The notes under the pieces are model-generated. The model had not been told where the DNA came from, did not search any database, and saw only the letters and a list, made by a program, of their open reading frames with translations. A program made the translations under genes and the position numbers. Below, piece by piece: positions 1 through 7,274 of a DNA stretch of 47,808 bases (position 1 is the stretch's first letter; every line of letters begins with the position of its first letter). Origin of the DNA: Sediminicola sp. (GTDB lineage: Bacteria; Bacteroidota; Bacteroidia; Flavobacteriales; Flavobacteriaceae); assembly GCA_024643325.1 (NCBI GenBank), contig JAHEND010000008.1:1-47808 (forward strand). Direction: 5' to 3'.

Positions 1-12
1 CCTCTTTCTCCG
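1..12 (+). tRNA. 3' end of a tRNA, probably tRNA-Ser (truncated by window edge)
   Basis: The first bases read as the 3' half of a T-stem (1-4), a seven-base acceptor strand TTTCTCC (5-11) and a G discriminator (12). They are followed at once by a perfect intrinsic terminator. A G73 discriminator and a CTCC-ending acceptor strand suit bacterial tRNA-Ser, but the anticodon lies outside the window. The identity is therefore an inference from 12 bases. Confidence 0.5.
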
Positions 13-20
13 CAAAAGAA

Positions 21-48
21 AACCCACAACAAAGTTGTGGGTTTTTTT
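21..48 (+). terminator. Intrinsic terminator after the truncated tRNA
   Basis: A perfect 10-bp stem, AACCCACAAC (21-30) with GTTGTGGGTT (34-43), closes a 3-base loop and is followed by a T-run to 48. It should end the transcript of the tRNA whose 3' end opens the window. Confidence 0.85.
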
Positions 49-104
49 ATACCAAAAAGTGTCAAGAACTTACTCTTGTAAATGGTTGGGGATAAAAAAA
101 CCAA

Positions 105-208
105 AAAATAGCGCTAGCTATTTTGGGTTTTCATGATTGTATTGGATTCCTTTTTAGGGTTGCACGACTGAAAGGAGTGAATCCCTGAAAGGGATCTAGG
201 AGTGAATC
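105..208. repeat. Spacer with a hairpin and a short direct repeat
   Basis: This spacer between the tRNA terminator and the lipoprotein gene holds three elements. There is a perfect hairpin with arms AAAATAGC (105-112) and GCTATTTT (117-124). An 11-base direct repeat AGGAGTGAATC occurs at 173-183 and 198-208. Between the repeats lies a small ATCCC/GGGAT hairpin (181-195). No coding frame is convincing here. It may be a short dispersed intergenic element or decayed mobile DNA downstream of a tRNA, but one window cannot show dispersal. Confidence 0.4.
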
Positions 209-212
209 ACTT

Positions 213-545
213 TCATTCATATTTAATACACCAATCAGAAGTATCATAATATGTATATTCTTCTGAAGGGCTTTCCTTATACCTTAAATAGTTAGTGTCT
301 TCATTGTATTGTAATGAAAATACTGTTTTGCCGTCTCTGGAACATTGAAGCTGACAAAAACAGTAGGCTACACCGTCTTGGAGTAATCCCGTACTCAAGT
401 AAGCAAACTGTGAACCTCCGTTAACATTTTCATTAGTAGTTGTAAGAAAAGAAATGTCTTTAAATTCTGTAGGGTTGCCTTCATATTCCTTATCATTATT
501 GGAACATGAGATAAAGATCATAAAGCAAATGAATAGGTATTTCAT
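213..545 (-). CDS. Small hypothetical lipoprotein
   Basis: This 110-residue protein has a short lysine-bearing hydrophobic leader and a lipobox ending FISC, with Cys14 as the predicted lipidated residue. An Asn/Asp/Lys/Glu-rich stretch follows, of the kind that in Bacteroidota often sends lipoproteins to the outer membrane surface. The mature part (about 96 residues) is polar, contains the short motif CFCQLQC and matches no family I recognise. It stands alone between the tRNA-side spacer and the TauE gene, which is transcribed in the same leftward direction, and could be a strain-specific insertion beside a tRNA. The lipoprotein call is firm from sequence; the function is unknown. Confidence 0.7.
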   Translation of the reverse strand: MKYLFICFMIFISCSNNDKEYEGNPTEFKDISFLTTTNENVNGGSQFAYLSTGLLQDGVAYCFCQLQCSRDGKTVFSLQYNEDTNYLRYKESPSEEYTYYDTSDWCIKYE

Positions 546-625
546 GATTTTTCTTTTAAAGTTATAAAAGATTAATCAAATAATTCTTTTTGGCATCATT
601 TTAAAACCAAATGACAAAAGAATTA

Positions 626-1426
626 CTACCCCAATTCTTTATACATAATATACACACCCATGAGTAGTACAAACCAACCAAAAGACTTTTTGAGTTTGTG
701 TCCAGGAATGAATTTAGACAGGTAAATGCCTAAGAAAATACCTGCAATAGATAAAAGAGTAAAGCTTCCTAAAAACACCCAGTCAATAGCAATGGTTTGT
801 ACATCTCCAATAAAACCAAACAATGATTTAATGGCAATAATGAGTAGTGAAGTGGCTACAGCTTTTTTCATAGGTAGTTTTGCAAATAGTACCAAAGCAG
901 GAATAATGAGGAATCCTCCTCCAGCGCCTACAATACCTGTGAGTACCCCTACTACCCCACCTTCCAAAACAATCATAGGATAGTTATAAGAAATTGGGCC
1001 TTCCTCCCCTTCGTTGTCTTTCTTTTTATCTCTGATCATGGCAATGGCTGCAATCAGCATAATAGCTGCAAAAAACACCATAATAGCGATGTTCTTAGTC
1101 ATTACAAAAGTTCCAATGCTAAAAAAAGTATCTGGCAAGGCAGGCATTATATAGCGCCTTGTAATATAAACTGCTATAAAAGCTGGTGTAGCAAATACTA
1201 GTGCAGTTTTAACGTCTACCAAACCTTTTTTGAAATTTTGAATTGCACCAAATAAGGAAGAAGTTCCTACAACAAATAAAGAATATGCAGTCGCAGTCAT
1301 TGGGTTAACAGCCAGCAAATAAACTAGAATAGGTACAGTTAGGATAGAACCACCACCCCCAATTAAACCGAGAACTACCCCAATTAACAAAGCACCAAAA
1401 TATCCAAAAATTTCTAAAAGTTCCAT
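626..1426 (-). CDS. TauE/SafE family sulfite/organosulfonate exporter-like permease
   Basis: A 266-residue polytopic inner-membrane protein with about eight hydrophobic segments. It has the two-fold internal repeat typical of the family: glycine-rich stretches GVVLGLIGGGGSILTVP near the N-terminus and GVLTGIVGAGGGFLIIP near residue 165. TauE/SafE proteins are thought to move sulfite, sulfonates or related sulfur anions; the substrate here cannot be read from sequence. In Bacteroidota such genes often accompany rhodanese/MBL-fold genes and a Crp/Fnr regulator, none of which is in this window. It has its own -7 box (1441-1448) and an upstream dyad (1470-1485), so it is probably regulated separately from the hydroxyproline operon. 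Confidence 0.85.
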   Translation of the reverse strand: MELLEIFGYFGALLIGVVLGLIGGGGSILTVPILVYLLAVNPMTATAYSLFVVGTSSLFGAIQNFKKGLVDVKTALVFATPAFIAVYITRRYIMPALPDTFFSIGTFVMTKNIAIMVFFAAIMLIAAIAMIRDKKKDNEGEEGPISYNYPMIVLEGGVVGVLTGIVGAGGGFLIIPALVLFAKLPMKKAVATSLLIIAIKSLFGFIGDVQTIAIDWVFLGSFTLLSIAGIFLGIYLSKFIPGHKLKKSFGWFVLLMGVYIMYKELG

Positions 1427-1440
1427 AAGCAGTCAAATTT

Positions 1441-1448
1441 CAAAGATA
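1441..1448 (-). promoter_or_regulatory. Promoter -7 box of the TauE/SafE gene
   Basis: The minus strand reads TATCTTTG, an exact match to the Bacteroidota -7 consensus TAnnTTTG, 14 bases before the ATG. No TTG is found at the -33 spacing, which suggests a promoter that relies on an activator. Confidence 0.55.
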
Positions 1449-1469
1449 AGGTCCCTGAATTAGTTTAAA

Positions 1470-1485
1470 GGTAACATTTGTTACC
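1470..1485. promoter_or_regulatory. Crp/Fnr-type dyad upstream of the TauE/SafE gene
   Basis: GGTAACATTTGTTACC is a perfect 6-bp inverted repeat around four bases and fits the GTA-N8-TAC layout of Crp-superfamily operators. Its centre lies about 42 bases upstream of the start site expected from the -7 box, the class II activator position. As RNA it could also fold as a weak hairpin after the hydroxyproline operon. The regulator is not in the window. Confidence 0.45.
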
Positions 1486-1524
1486 AAAGTAGTACCTTGC
1501 TTATAAAACTGAATCTTGGCACAC

Positions 1525-2535
1525 TTAAATAACCTGAAAACCATAGGCATATGGATCGTCTGTATCATCTATTGAAATTGTATTATGTCCATATACCTTT
1601 GCCCAACCTTGAATGCTAGGCACAATAGCTGAAAATTCTCCAAGACTTCCTGTTCCTACTATTTCTCCAATAAATTGGGACCCTATATAGCTTTCGTGAA
1701 TGAATTTTTCACCTTTTTTCAAAAGACCTTTGGCGTGCCATTGAGCCATTCTGGCCGACGTCCCAGTCCCACAAGGCGACCTATCAATGGCTTTGTCTCC
1801 ATAAAATACTGCATTCCTAGCTGTAGCTTTAGGGTCTATGGTAGTTCCAGCCCATAATACATGACTCAGACCGTGAATATTACTGTCTTGGGGGTGAATG
1901 AATCGGTTGGGGTAGTGATCATTGAGCAGACTCCTGAGACTTACGGATAAAGAAATTAGGTCTGAGGCTGTATAGTGTTCTAGTCCTTTGAAATTTTCCT
2001 GAGGGTCTACTATAGCGTAAAAATTACCTCCATAAGCGACATCGACCTTTAGGTCTCCTAAAACAGGATGACTCACAGACAGATCTGAGGCGGCCAAATA
2101 AGACATGACGTTAGTGAGCTTCACCCAAGCTACCTTATCTCCATTCATTTCATAGTCAATAAGCACCAGACCAGCAGGTGTTTCCAAACGCACTTTTCCA
2201 GGTATTTTAGGATGGATCAATCCCTCTTGAATACCTATTGTAATGCTTCCAATGGTGCCGTGTCCGCACATGGGCAGGCATCCGCTGGTTTCAATAAATA
2301 AGATAGCTGTGTCATTTTCAGGATCTGAAGGTGGGTAAAAAATACTCCCACTCATCATATCGTGGCCCCTTGGTTCAAACATGAGCCCCTTTCTAATCCA
2401 ATCGTATTGCTTTAAAAAGTGTTGCCTTTTATCACTCATGGAGTTTCCCGACAGATGAGGCCCTCCCTTGGCTACCACCCTGACTGGATTGCCACAAGTA
2501 TGGGCGTCTATACAAGAAAAAATATGTTCAGACAT
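1525..2535 (-). CDS. 4-hydroxyproline 2-epimerase (proline racemase family)
   Basis: A 336-residue proline racemase fold protein that should convert trans-4-hydroxy-L-proline to cis-4-hydroxy-D-proline in the cytoplasm. Both catalytic cysteines are present: Cys90 in the motif MCGHGTIG and Cys255 in DRSPCGTGTSAR. That separates it from trans-3-hydroxyproline dehydratases, in which the second Cys is replaced by Ser or Thr. It is the last gene of a leftward operon, four bases after the aldehyde dehydrogenase gene, whose neighbours supply later steps of the same pathway. Length and motifs are normal. The substrate call leans on gene context; proline racemase activity is less likely. Confidence 0.9.
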   Translation of the reverse strand: MSEHIFSCIDAHTCGNPVRVVAKGGPHLSGNSMSDKRQHFLKQYDWIRKGLMFEPRGHDMMSGSIFYPPSDPENDTAILFIETSGCLPMCGHGTIGSITIGIQEGLIHPKIPGKVRLETPAGLVLIDYEMNGDKVAWVKLTNVMSYLAASDLSVSHPVLGDLKVDVAYGGNFYAIVDPQENFKGLEHYTASDLISLSVSLRSLLNDHYPNRFIHPQDSNIHGLSHVLWAGTTIDPKATARNAVFYGDKAIDRSPCGTGTSARMAQWHAKGLLKKGEKFIHESYIGSQFIGEIVGTGSLGEFSAIVPSIQGWAKVYGHNTISIDDTDDPYAYGFQVI

Positions 2536-2539
2536 GGTA

Positions 2540-4120
2540 TTAGTCTTTTGTTAGGTTCCCGTTAATCAGTCTGGTCAAACCTAAGGGATTGTTATTTTGT
2601 AAGGCTTTGGGCAAGAGCTTATCTGGCCAATTTTGATAAGACACTGGCCGCAACCAACGGTCCATTGCTTTTACACCCACTGCAGTAAACCTTTCATCTG
2701 TACTCGCAGGAAAGGGTCCGCCGTGCTGCATGGCTGCACAGACTTCTACTCCTGTGGGTACCCCATTAAATATGAGTCTTCCCACCCTACTTTGTAACGT
2801 TATTACTAGATTTTCATTGGTTTCTAAGGCGGTTTCAGATCCAAGAATTGTTCCAGTCAATTGACCTTCTAATCCTTTGATTAGTGTGGTTAACTCATCT
2901 ACATTTTTGCATTCCACCACCAATGAAAGCGGTCCAAAAACTTCTTGGTGCAACCTTGGATTGGTTTTAAAGGTACTTGCTTTTACCTTATATATAACTC
3001 CATGACCTAGGCCTTCTTTAGGAGAAGATGGTGTAGCAGTAGCACCAGTTTTTGTGGCTATAGCGTCAAATTCAGCCTTTCCTTTTTCATACGCACTATG
3101 AATATTGGGGTGTAACATATAATTAGGTTCTAACTGATTAAAGGCCTTAGAGAGCTGGTCTATAAAAGCATCTAGTTCTGGAGACGCTATACCAAATAGC
3201 AGTCCTGGATTGGTGCAAAACTGTCCAGAACCAAGTGCAATGGACCCTGCATAAGCTTTGGCCCAATTGGCCGAGTTTTCATTCAATGCCTCTGGCAAAA
3301 CCACTACTGGGTTAACTGAACCCATCTCTGCAAAAACAGGTATAGGGGTTGCTCTGGATTGGGCCAGTTTATAAAGCGCCGTTCCTCCTGCAATACTTCC
3401 AGTAAATCCAACCCCTTTAATCAAAGGGTCTTGAACCAACTGAGTACCTACTTCATAATTGTTGCTGTACAGACATGAAAACACTCCTTCTGGCATTTTG
3501 GTGTCTTGTGCCGCCTTTAAAATGGCCTGAACCACTAGAGCATTTGTTGCCGCATGCATGGGATGGGCTTTTACCACCACCGGACAACCTGTCGCGAGTG
3601 CACTGGCAGTGTCTCCTCCGGCCGTAGAATAGGCCAAAGGAAAATTACTGGCACCAAAAACCGCTATGGGACCAATGGGTTCATTAATTTTTCTAAGATC
3701 TACTTTTGGGATGGGGGTTCTATTAGCGTCTGCGTGATCTATAATAGGTTGTAAATATTGGCCATTTTCTATAGCATTAGCAAAGGATTCTAACTGCCCT
3801 ATTGTTCTTGCGCGCTCTCCCTCTGCCCTGCCCTTGGGCAATCCAGTCTCTGCAGTATATACTGTAGTTAAAGACTCTCCCAATGCAAGAATCTCTTTGG
3901 CTATGGCCCTTAAAAATGCAGCCCTTCGAGCGACAGACATTGTTTTGTAGGGAATAAAAGCAGTTTCCGCCAGAACAGTGGCTTTTTTTAACTCCTCAAG
4001 CGTAGCATTCTTAAACACCCATGGGGTAGCAGATTGGTCTACTGGATTGAAGCTAGAAAAAGTTTCAGTACCTACTGCACTGTAGGAGAAACCAATAAGG
4101 TTTTTTGTAATGATATTCAT
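2540..4120 (-). CDS. 2,5-dioxovalerate (alpha-ketoglutaric semialdehyde) dehydrogenase
   Basis: A 526-residue NAD(P)-dependent aldehyde dehydrogenase that should oxidise 2,5-dioxopentanoate to 2-oxoglutarate, the last step of hydroxyproline breakdown. Visible motifs are GASNFP with Asn159, the cofactor-site GFTGS (239-242), general base Glu265 in AEMGSVNP, and nucleophile Cys302 in SGQFCTNPG. The EMGSVNP form is typical of the ketoglutarate-semialdehyde branch (type III, hydroxyproline-linked). It lies between the DapA-like deaminase (95 bases upstream) and the epimerase (4 bases downstream), so the three are probably co-transcribed. Its product feeds the TCA cycle. Sugar-acid pathways also use this enzyme, but the neighbours favour hydroxyproline. 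Confidence 0.9.
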   Translation of the reverse strand: MNIITKNLIGFSYSAVGTETFSSFNPVDQSATPWVFKNATLEELKKATVLAETAFIPYKTMSVARRAAFLRAIAKEILALGESLTTVYTAETGLPKGRAEGERARTIGQLESFANAIENGQYLQPIIDHADANRTPIPKVDLRKINEPIGPIAVFGASNFPLAYSTAGGDTASALATGCPVVVKAHPMHAATNALVVQAILKAAQDTKMPEGVFSCLYSNNYEVGTQLVQDPLIKGVGFTGSIAGGTALYKLAQSRATPIPVFAEMGSVNPVVVLPEALNENSANWAKAYAGSIALGSGQFCTNPGLLFGIASPELDAFIDQLSKAFNQLEPNYMLHPNIHSAYEKGKAEFDAIATKTGATATPSSPKEGLGHGVIYKVKASTFKTNPRLHQEVFGPLSLVVECKNVDELTTLIKGLEGQLTGTILGSETALETNENLVITLQSRVGRLIFNGVPTGVEVCAAMQHGGPFPASTDERFTAVGVKAMDRWLRPVSYQNWPDKLLPKALQNNNPLGLTRLINGNLTKD

Positions 4121-4215
4121 GGGGTATGTTTTGAAAATGCGACTATTTTTAATTGTTACAGAGGTTAATTACTTTGTAATGATGGTATTCAAAGCCTTAT
4201 CTAGTGATTATGGCC

Positions 4216-5136
4216 TCATAAAAATGACTTATAATCTGGTAATTGTGGCCTAGTGGCCAAAGCAGTAGCAATAATTTGTGCGACCCTTGAGCGTTCTGGT
4301 TCTTGTAAAGGCATTCTGGGGAGTCTCACATATTCAGATCCAATACGGGTGGCCACTTCTGCCATTTTTATATTCTGCACCAATTGTGGGTTTATATCTA
4401 GCTCTAATAAGGGCATAAACCATTTGTATAAATCTGTAGCTTCCTCAATACGCCCTGCTTTAGCCAAAGCATAAATAGCCACTGTTTCTGCTGGAAAAGC
4501 ACAAACCAAACCTGCCACCCACCCCTGTGCACCAAGCAGCAAACTTTCTAATGCTAAGGTATCTACTCCAGATAAGATACTCAATCTTTCGCCAAAAGCA
4601 TTTTGAAGTCTTATCACATTGGTCGTATCTCTTGTAGATTCTTTAACAGCCTGAATTTGAGGGTGTTTTAATAGCGACTCAAACATAGGTATAGTCACTT
4701 CTATGCCATAATCTACTGGGTTATTGTATATCATAATCGGTAAATCTGTACTGCCAGCCACTGCCTCAAAATAAGCGACAGTTTCTGCTGCGGTAGCTTT
4801 ATAACGCATAGGCGGCAACATCATCAACCCTTTGGCACCAGCTTCTTGTGCAGCATGAGCTGAAGCAACGGCATCTTTAGTAGTTTGTTCTGCAATATTA
4901 ATGACCACAGGTACCTGGTTTTTTACTTCTTGAACCGTATGCAAAATTAAAATGTTTTTTTCTACTTTGCTCAATGTGCTGGCTTCACCTAGCGTACCTC
5001 CTAAAATAATCCCGTGAACTCCAGCCTCTAATTGTGCTTGAATGTTCTTGGAAAATAAATTAAGGTCTAACTGATCTTCTGAAGTGAATTTTGTAGTGAC
5101 AGCTGGCATAACGCCTTTCCATGCTATTGTTTGCAT
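4216..5136 (-). CDS. Dihydrodipicolinate synthase family protein, probable pyrroline-4-hydroxy-2-carboxylate deaminase
   Basis: A 306-residue class I aldolase-fold protein. It has the Schiff-base lysine Lys165 (motif QAVKEST), Tyr137 in IMIYNNP, and GTLGE (47-51) in place of the GTTGE of true DapA. Next to a hydroxyproline epimerase and a ketoglutarate-semialdehyde dehydrogenase, the likely reaction is deamination of 1-pyrroline-4-hydroxy-2-carboxylate to 2,5-dioxopentanoate. It is the first gene of the leftward operon, so promoter and operator should lie in 5137-5326, which holds the dyad at 5180-5196. A DapA role in lysine synthesis is less likely, given the context and the altered motif. 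Confidence 0.85.
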   Translation of the reverse strand: MQTIAWKGVMPAVTTKFTSEDQLDLNLFSKNIQAQLEAGVHGIILGGTLGEASTLSKVEKNILILHTVQEVKNQVPVVINIAEQTTKDAVASAHAAQEAGAKGLMMLPPMRYKATAAETVAYFEAVAGSTDLPIMIYNNPVDYGIEVTIPMFESLLKHPQIQAVKESTRDTTNVIRLQNAFGERLSILSGVDTLALESLLLGAQGWVAGLVCAFPAETVAIYALAKAGRIEEATDLYKWFMPLLELDINPQLVQNIKMAEVATRIGSEYVRLPRMPLQEPERSRVAQIIATALATRPQLPDYKSFL

Positions 5137-5179
5137 TAGATTGATTTTTTGGTTGGTTGCCTACTAAAATAAACATAAA

Positions 5180-5196
5180 ATATGGCATATCCATAT
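5180..5196. promoter_or_regulatory. Inverted repeat upstream of the hydroxyproline operon
   Basis: ATATGG (5180-5185) and CCATAT (5191-5196) form a perfect 6-bp dyad around five bases, 44 bases before the deaminase start. A weak -7-like box TATTTTAG (minus strand, 5164-5171) lies between, so the dyad would cover the -33 region. It could be the operator of a GntR- or AraC-type regulator encoded elsewhere; this is inference. Confidence 0.3.
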
Positions 5197-5326
5197 GGTC
5201 TAATATTCATTTAATTTTATTCTTTTCTATTGTAGGTTGCAGGCCCTTAATATTTTCTTAAAAACAAAGCCTTTTAGGCTTAATTTACTATTTTAGGGGC
5301 GCTTAAATACTAATCTAATCATACGT

Positions 5327-6871
5327 ATGAAAAAATTAACCTTAATAGCCCTTGGATTAACCATGGGTACTTTACATGCTCAAAAGCAGGTGAAGTCAAA
5401 TGCTGCAGATCCTCAGGCTTTTGCAAAAACAATTACTGAAGGGGAGCTTAAAGAGCACCTATATACCTATGCCTCTGACGAATTTGAAGGAAGAGAAACA
5501 GGAGAGCCAGGACAAAAAATGGCCATTGCATACTTAAAGAAGCAATATGTTTCTTTAGGAATTCCTGCTGCTAAAGGAGGAGACGATTATTTTCAACCCA
5601 TTGCATTAGAAGTTAGAAAACTGCCAACTGGACAACTTAGTATGGGAGATGTTTCTATGGAAAATGGAGAAGGGTTTATGGGTTTCACTTCTTTTGAAGG
5701 AAATTTTGATCAAATTGTATATGCAGGTTATGGGATTGAAGAAGGCGACTACTCAGACTACACTGATCTAGAGGTGAGCGGAAAAGTAGTTCTTGTAAAA
5801 TCTGGTGAACCTAAAGATGCCAGCGGCCTTTTTGTGCTTTCTGGATCTGAAGAAGCCAGTAAATGGAGTAATATATCTGAGGCACTTTCTAAAAGAGTAG
5901 CAGTAGCTAAAGAAAAAGGTGCTGTTGCAGTATTGTTTTTTGACCAAGCCAATTTTGACCGTTACCAGAGAAGGTTTTCTTATATGAAAGACAATGATAG
6001 TGGAAGCATGGGCATTAAAGCTATGGCAAAAGAAAGTATGCCATCTTTCTTTTTAAATACTGAATTAGCTAACAAAATGCTTGCCAATATTGCTACAGAC
6101 CACCAACCAAAGGTTTTAGACTTACCGCTATCTTTTGCAGTACAGAGTGCTAATAAAGAAGTACAGTCAGAAAATGTGGTGGCTTTCTTAAAAGGAAGCG
6201 AATTTCCAGAGGAGTATATTGTAATTTCTTCTCACTTAGACCACGTAGGGGTAAACAGTAAAGGAGAAATTCACAATGGTGCAGACGACGACGGCTCAGG
6301 AACAGTAGCTTTATTAGAGATTGCAGAGGCTTTTAAAACCGCTGCAGACCAAGGAAAAGGGCCTAAAAGGTCTATTGTTTTCTTACATGTAACTGGGGAA
6401 GAAAAAGGATTGTTAGGATCTCAGTATTACACAGATGTAGATCCTATTTTTCCATTGGCCAATACGATAGCCAATCTAAATATTGATATGGTAGGGAGAA
6501 TTGACCCAAAAAGAGAAGGCGACAGGAATTACATTTACCTCATTGGATCTGACAAACTAAGTACTGAATTACATGAACTCTCTGAAGAAGTTAATGAAAA
6601 GTACACTAAAGTTGAGTTAGATTACACCTATAATGATGAGAATGATCCAAACCGTTTTTATTACAGGTCTGACCACTACAATTTTGCTAAAAATAATATT
6701 CCAATTATATTTTATTTTAACGGTACCCATGATGACTACCACAAACCTGGAGATACTCCAGATAAAATAAACTATGACTTATTAGAAAACAGAAGTCGTT
6801 TGGTATTTTATACGGCCTGGGAACTGGCGAATAGAGCTAACAGAATTACGGTAGACAAGGCGGGTAAATAA
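5327..6871 (+). CDS. Secreted M28 family zinc metallopeptidase with PA domain
   Basis: A 514-residue protein with a signal peptide (about 1-18, ending LHAQ), so exported to the periplasm or beyond. An N-terminal PA-like insert (about 110-270) precedes the M28 catalytic domain (about 280-510). Its zinc ligands are visible: His303/Asp305 (SSHLDHVG), Asp320 (GADDDGSG), Glu358-Glu359 (TGEEKG), Asp387 (NIDMVGR) and the late His in DDYHKPGDT. The family removes N-terminal residues from peptides (aminopeptidase) or, less often, dipeptides. It is monocistronic, divergent from the hydroxyproline operon and ended by a strong terminator at 6894-6923. Peptide scavenging beside imino-acid catabolism is consistent, but the substrate is unproven. 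Confidence 0.92.
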   Translation: MKKLTLIALGLTMGTLHAQKQVKSNAADPQAFAKTITEGELKEHLYTYASDEFEGRETGEPGQKMAIAYLKKQYVSLGIPAAKGGDDYFQPIALEVRKLPTGQLSMGDVSMENGEGFMGFTSFEGNFDQIVYAGYGIEEGDYSDYTDLEVSGKVVLVKSGEPKDASGLFVLSGSEEASKWSNISEALSKRVAVAKEKGAVAVLFFDQANFDRYQRRFSYMKDNDSGSMGIKAMAKESMPSFFLNTELANKMLANIATDHQPKVLDLPLSFAVQSANKEVQSENVVAFLKGSEFPEEYIVISSHLDHVGVNSKGEIHNGADDDGSGTVALLEIAEAFKTAADQGKGPKRSIVFLHVTGEEKGLLGSQYYTDVDPIFPLANTIANLNIDMVGRIDPKREGDRNYIYLIGSDKLSTELHELSEEVNEKYTKVELDYTYNDENDPNRFYYRSDHYNFAKNNIPIIFYFNGTHDDYHKPGDTPDKINYDLLENRSRLVFYTAWELANRANRITVDKAGK

Positions 6872-6893
6872 GCTCATAATATTTTAAGAATTT

Positions 6894-6923
6894 AATCCCC
6901 AGTGAAAGCTGGGGATTTTTTTT
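6894..6923 (+). terminator. Intrinsic terminator of the M28 peptidase gene
   Basis: Stem AATCCCCAG (6894-6902) pairs perfectly with CTGGGGATT (6909-6917) around a six-base loop, followed by a T-run to 6923. It starts 22 bases after the stop codon. Confidence 0.9.
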
Positions 6924-6941
6924 GTCCTTAATTTGAGCCAC

Positions 6942-6971
6942 AAAAAAAGCCTTACTTAAAAGTAAGGCTTT
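6942..6971 (-). terminator. Intrinsic terminator of tRNA-His
   Basis: Arms AAAGCCTTACTT (6946-6957) and AAGTAAGGCTTT (6960-6971) form a long stem. On the minus strand it is followed by a run of seven T (6948-6942), directly downstream of tRNA-His. Confidence 0.85.
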
Positions 6972-6978
6972 AATTCTG

Positions 6979-7053
6979 GGTGGAAGACCGGGTTCGAACC
7001 GGCGACTTCTGGTACCACAAACCAGCGCTCTAACCAGCTGAGCTACAACCACC
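6979..7053 (-). tRNA. tRNA-His (anticodon GTG)
   Basis: Read on the minus strand this is a full cloverleaf with anticodon loop TTGTGGT, T-loop TTCGAAC, the extra 5' G(-1) at 7053 and C73 at 6979, the two identity marks of tRNA-His. The T-stem and D-arm are normal. In the acceptor stem, pairs 5:68 and 6:67 are both U opposite U (5' strand GTGGTTG, 3' strand CTTCCAC). It has its own promoter (7069-7100) and terminator (6942-6971). CCA is only partly encoded. Confidence 0.95.
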
Positions 7054-7068
7054 ATTTGTAATTGGCTG

Positions 7069-7100
7069 CAAATATAATTTATTTCCTTCTAGCTTTCAAA
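7069..7100 (-). promoter_or_regulatory. Promoter of tRNA-His
   Basis: On the minus strand, a -33 TTTG (7100-7097) and a -7 box TATATTTG (7076-7069) are separated by 20 bases, matching the Bacteroidota consensus TTG-N19-TAnnTTTG. It lies 15 bases before the tRNA 5' end. Confidence 0.75.
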
Positions 7101-7274
7101 AAAAATCACAGGGTATTTTTAAAAAAAATCAATCCAATTGGTAGTCAGCAGAATACAAGAAAAGATATTTTAAAAGAGGTTTTAGAATGGGTTAATACAT
7201 ACTGTAATAAGCCCCTTATCAGTATAGTGCTGATAGGCAAAATAATGCTGTTATCTTATGCTATTATCAGAAAG

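Noticed and set aside
6846..7055. Leftward open frame across the M28 terminator and tRNA-His
   Set aside because: It lies on top of a tRNA and two terminators; the apparent peptide is a translation of the tRNA.
7201..7274. Terminator for bshB1
   Set aside because: The TATCAG/CTGATA hairpin at 7217-7235 is weak and has no T-run on the minus strand.
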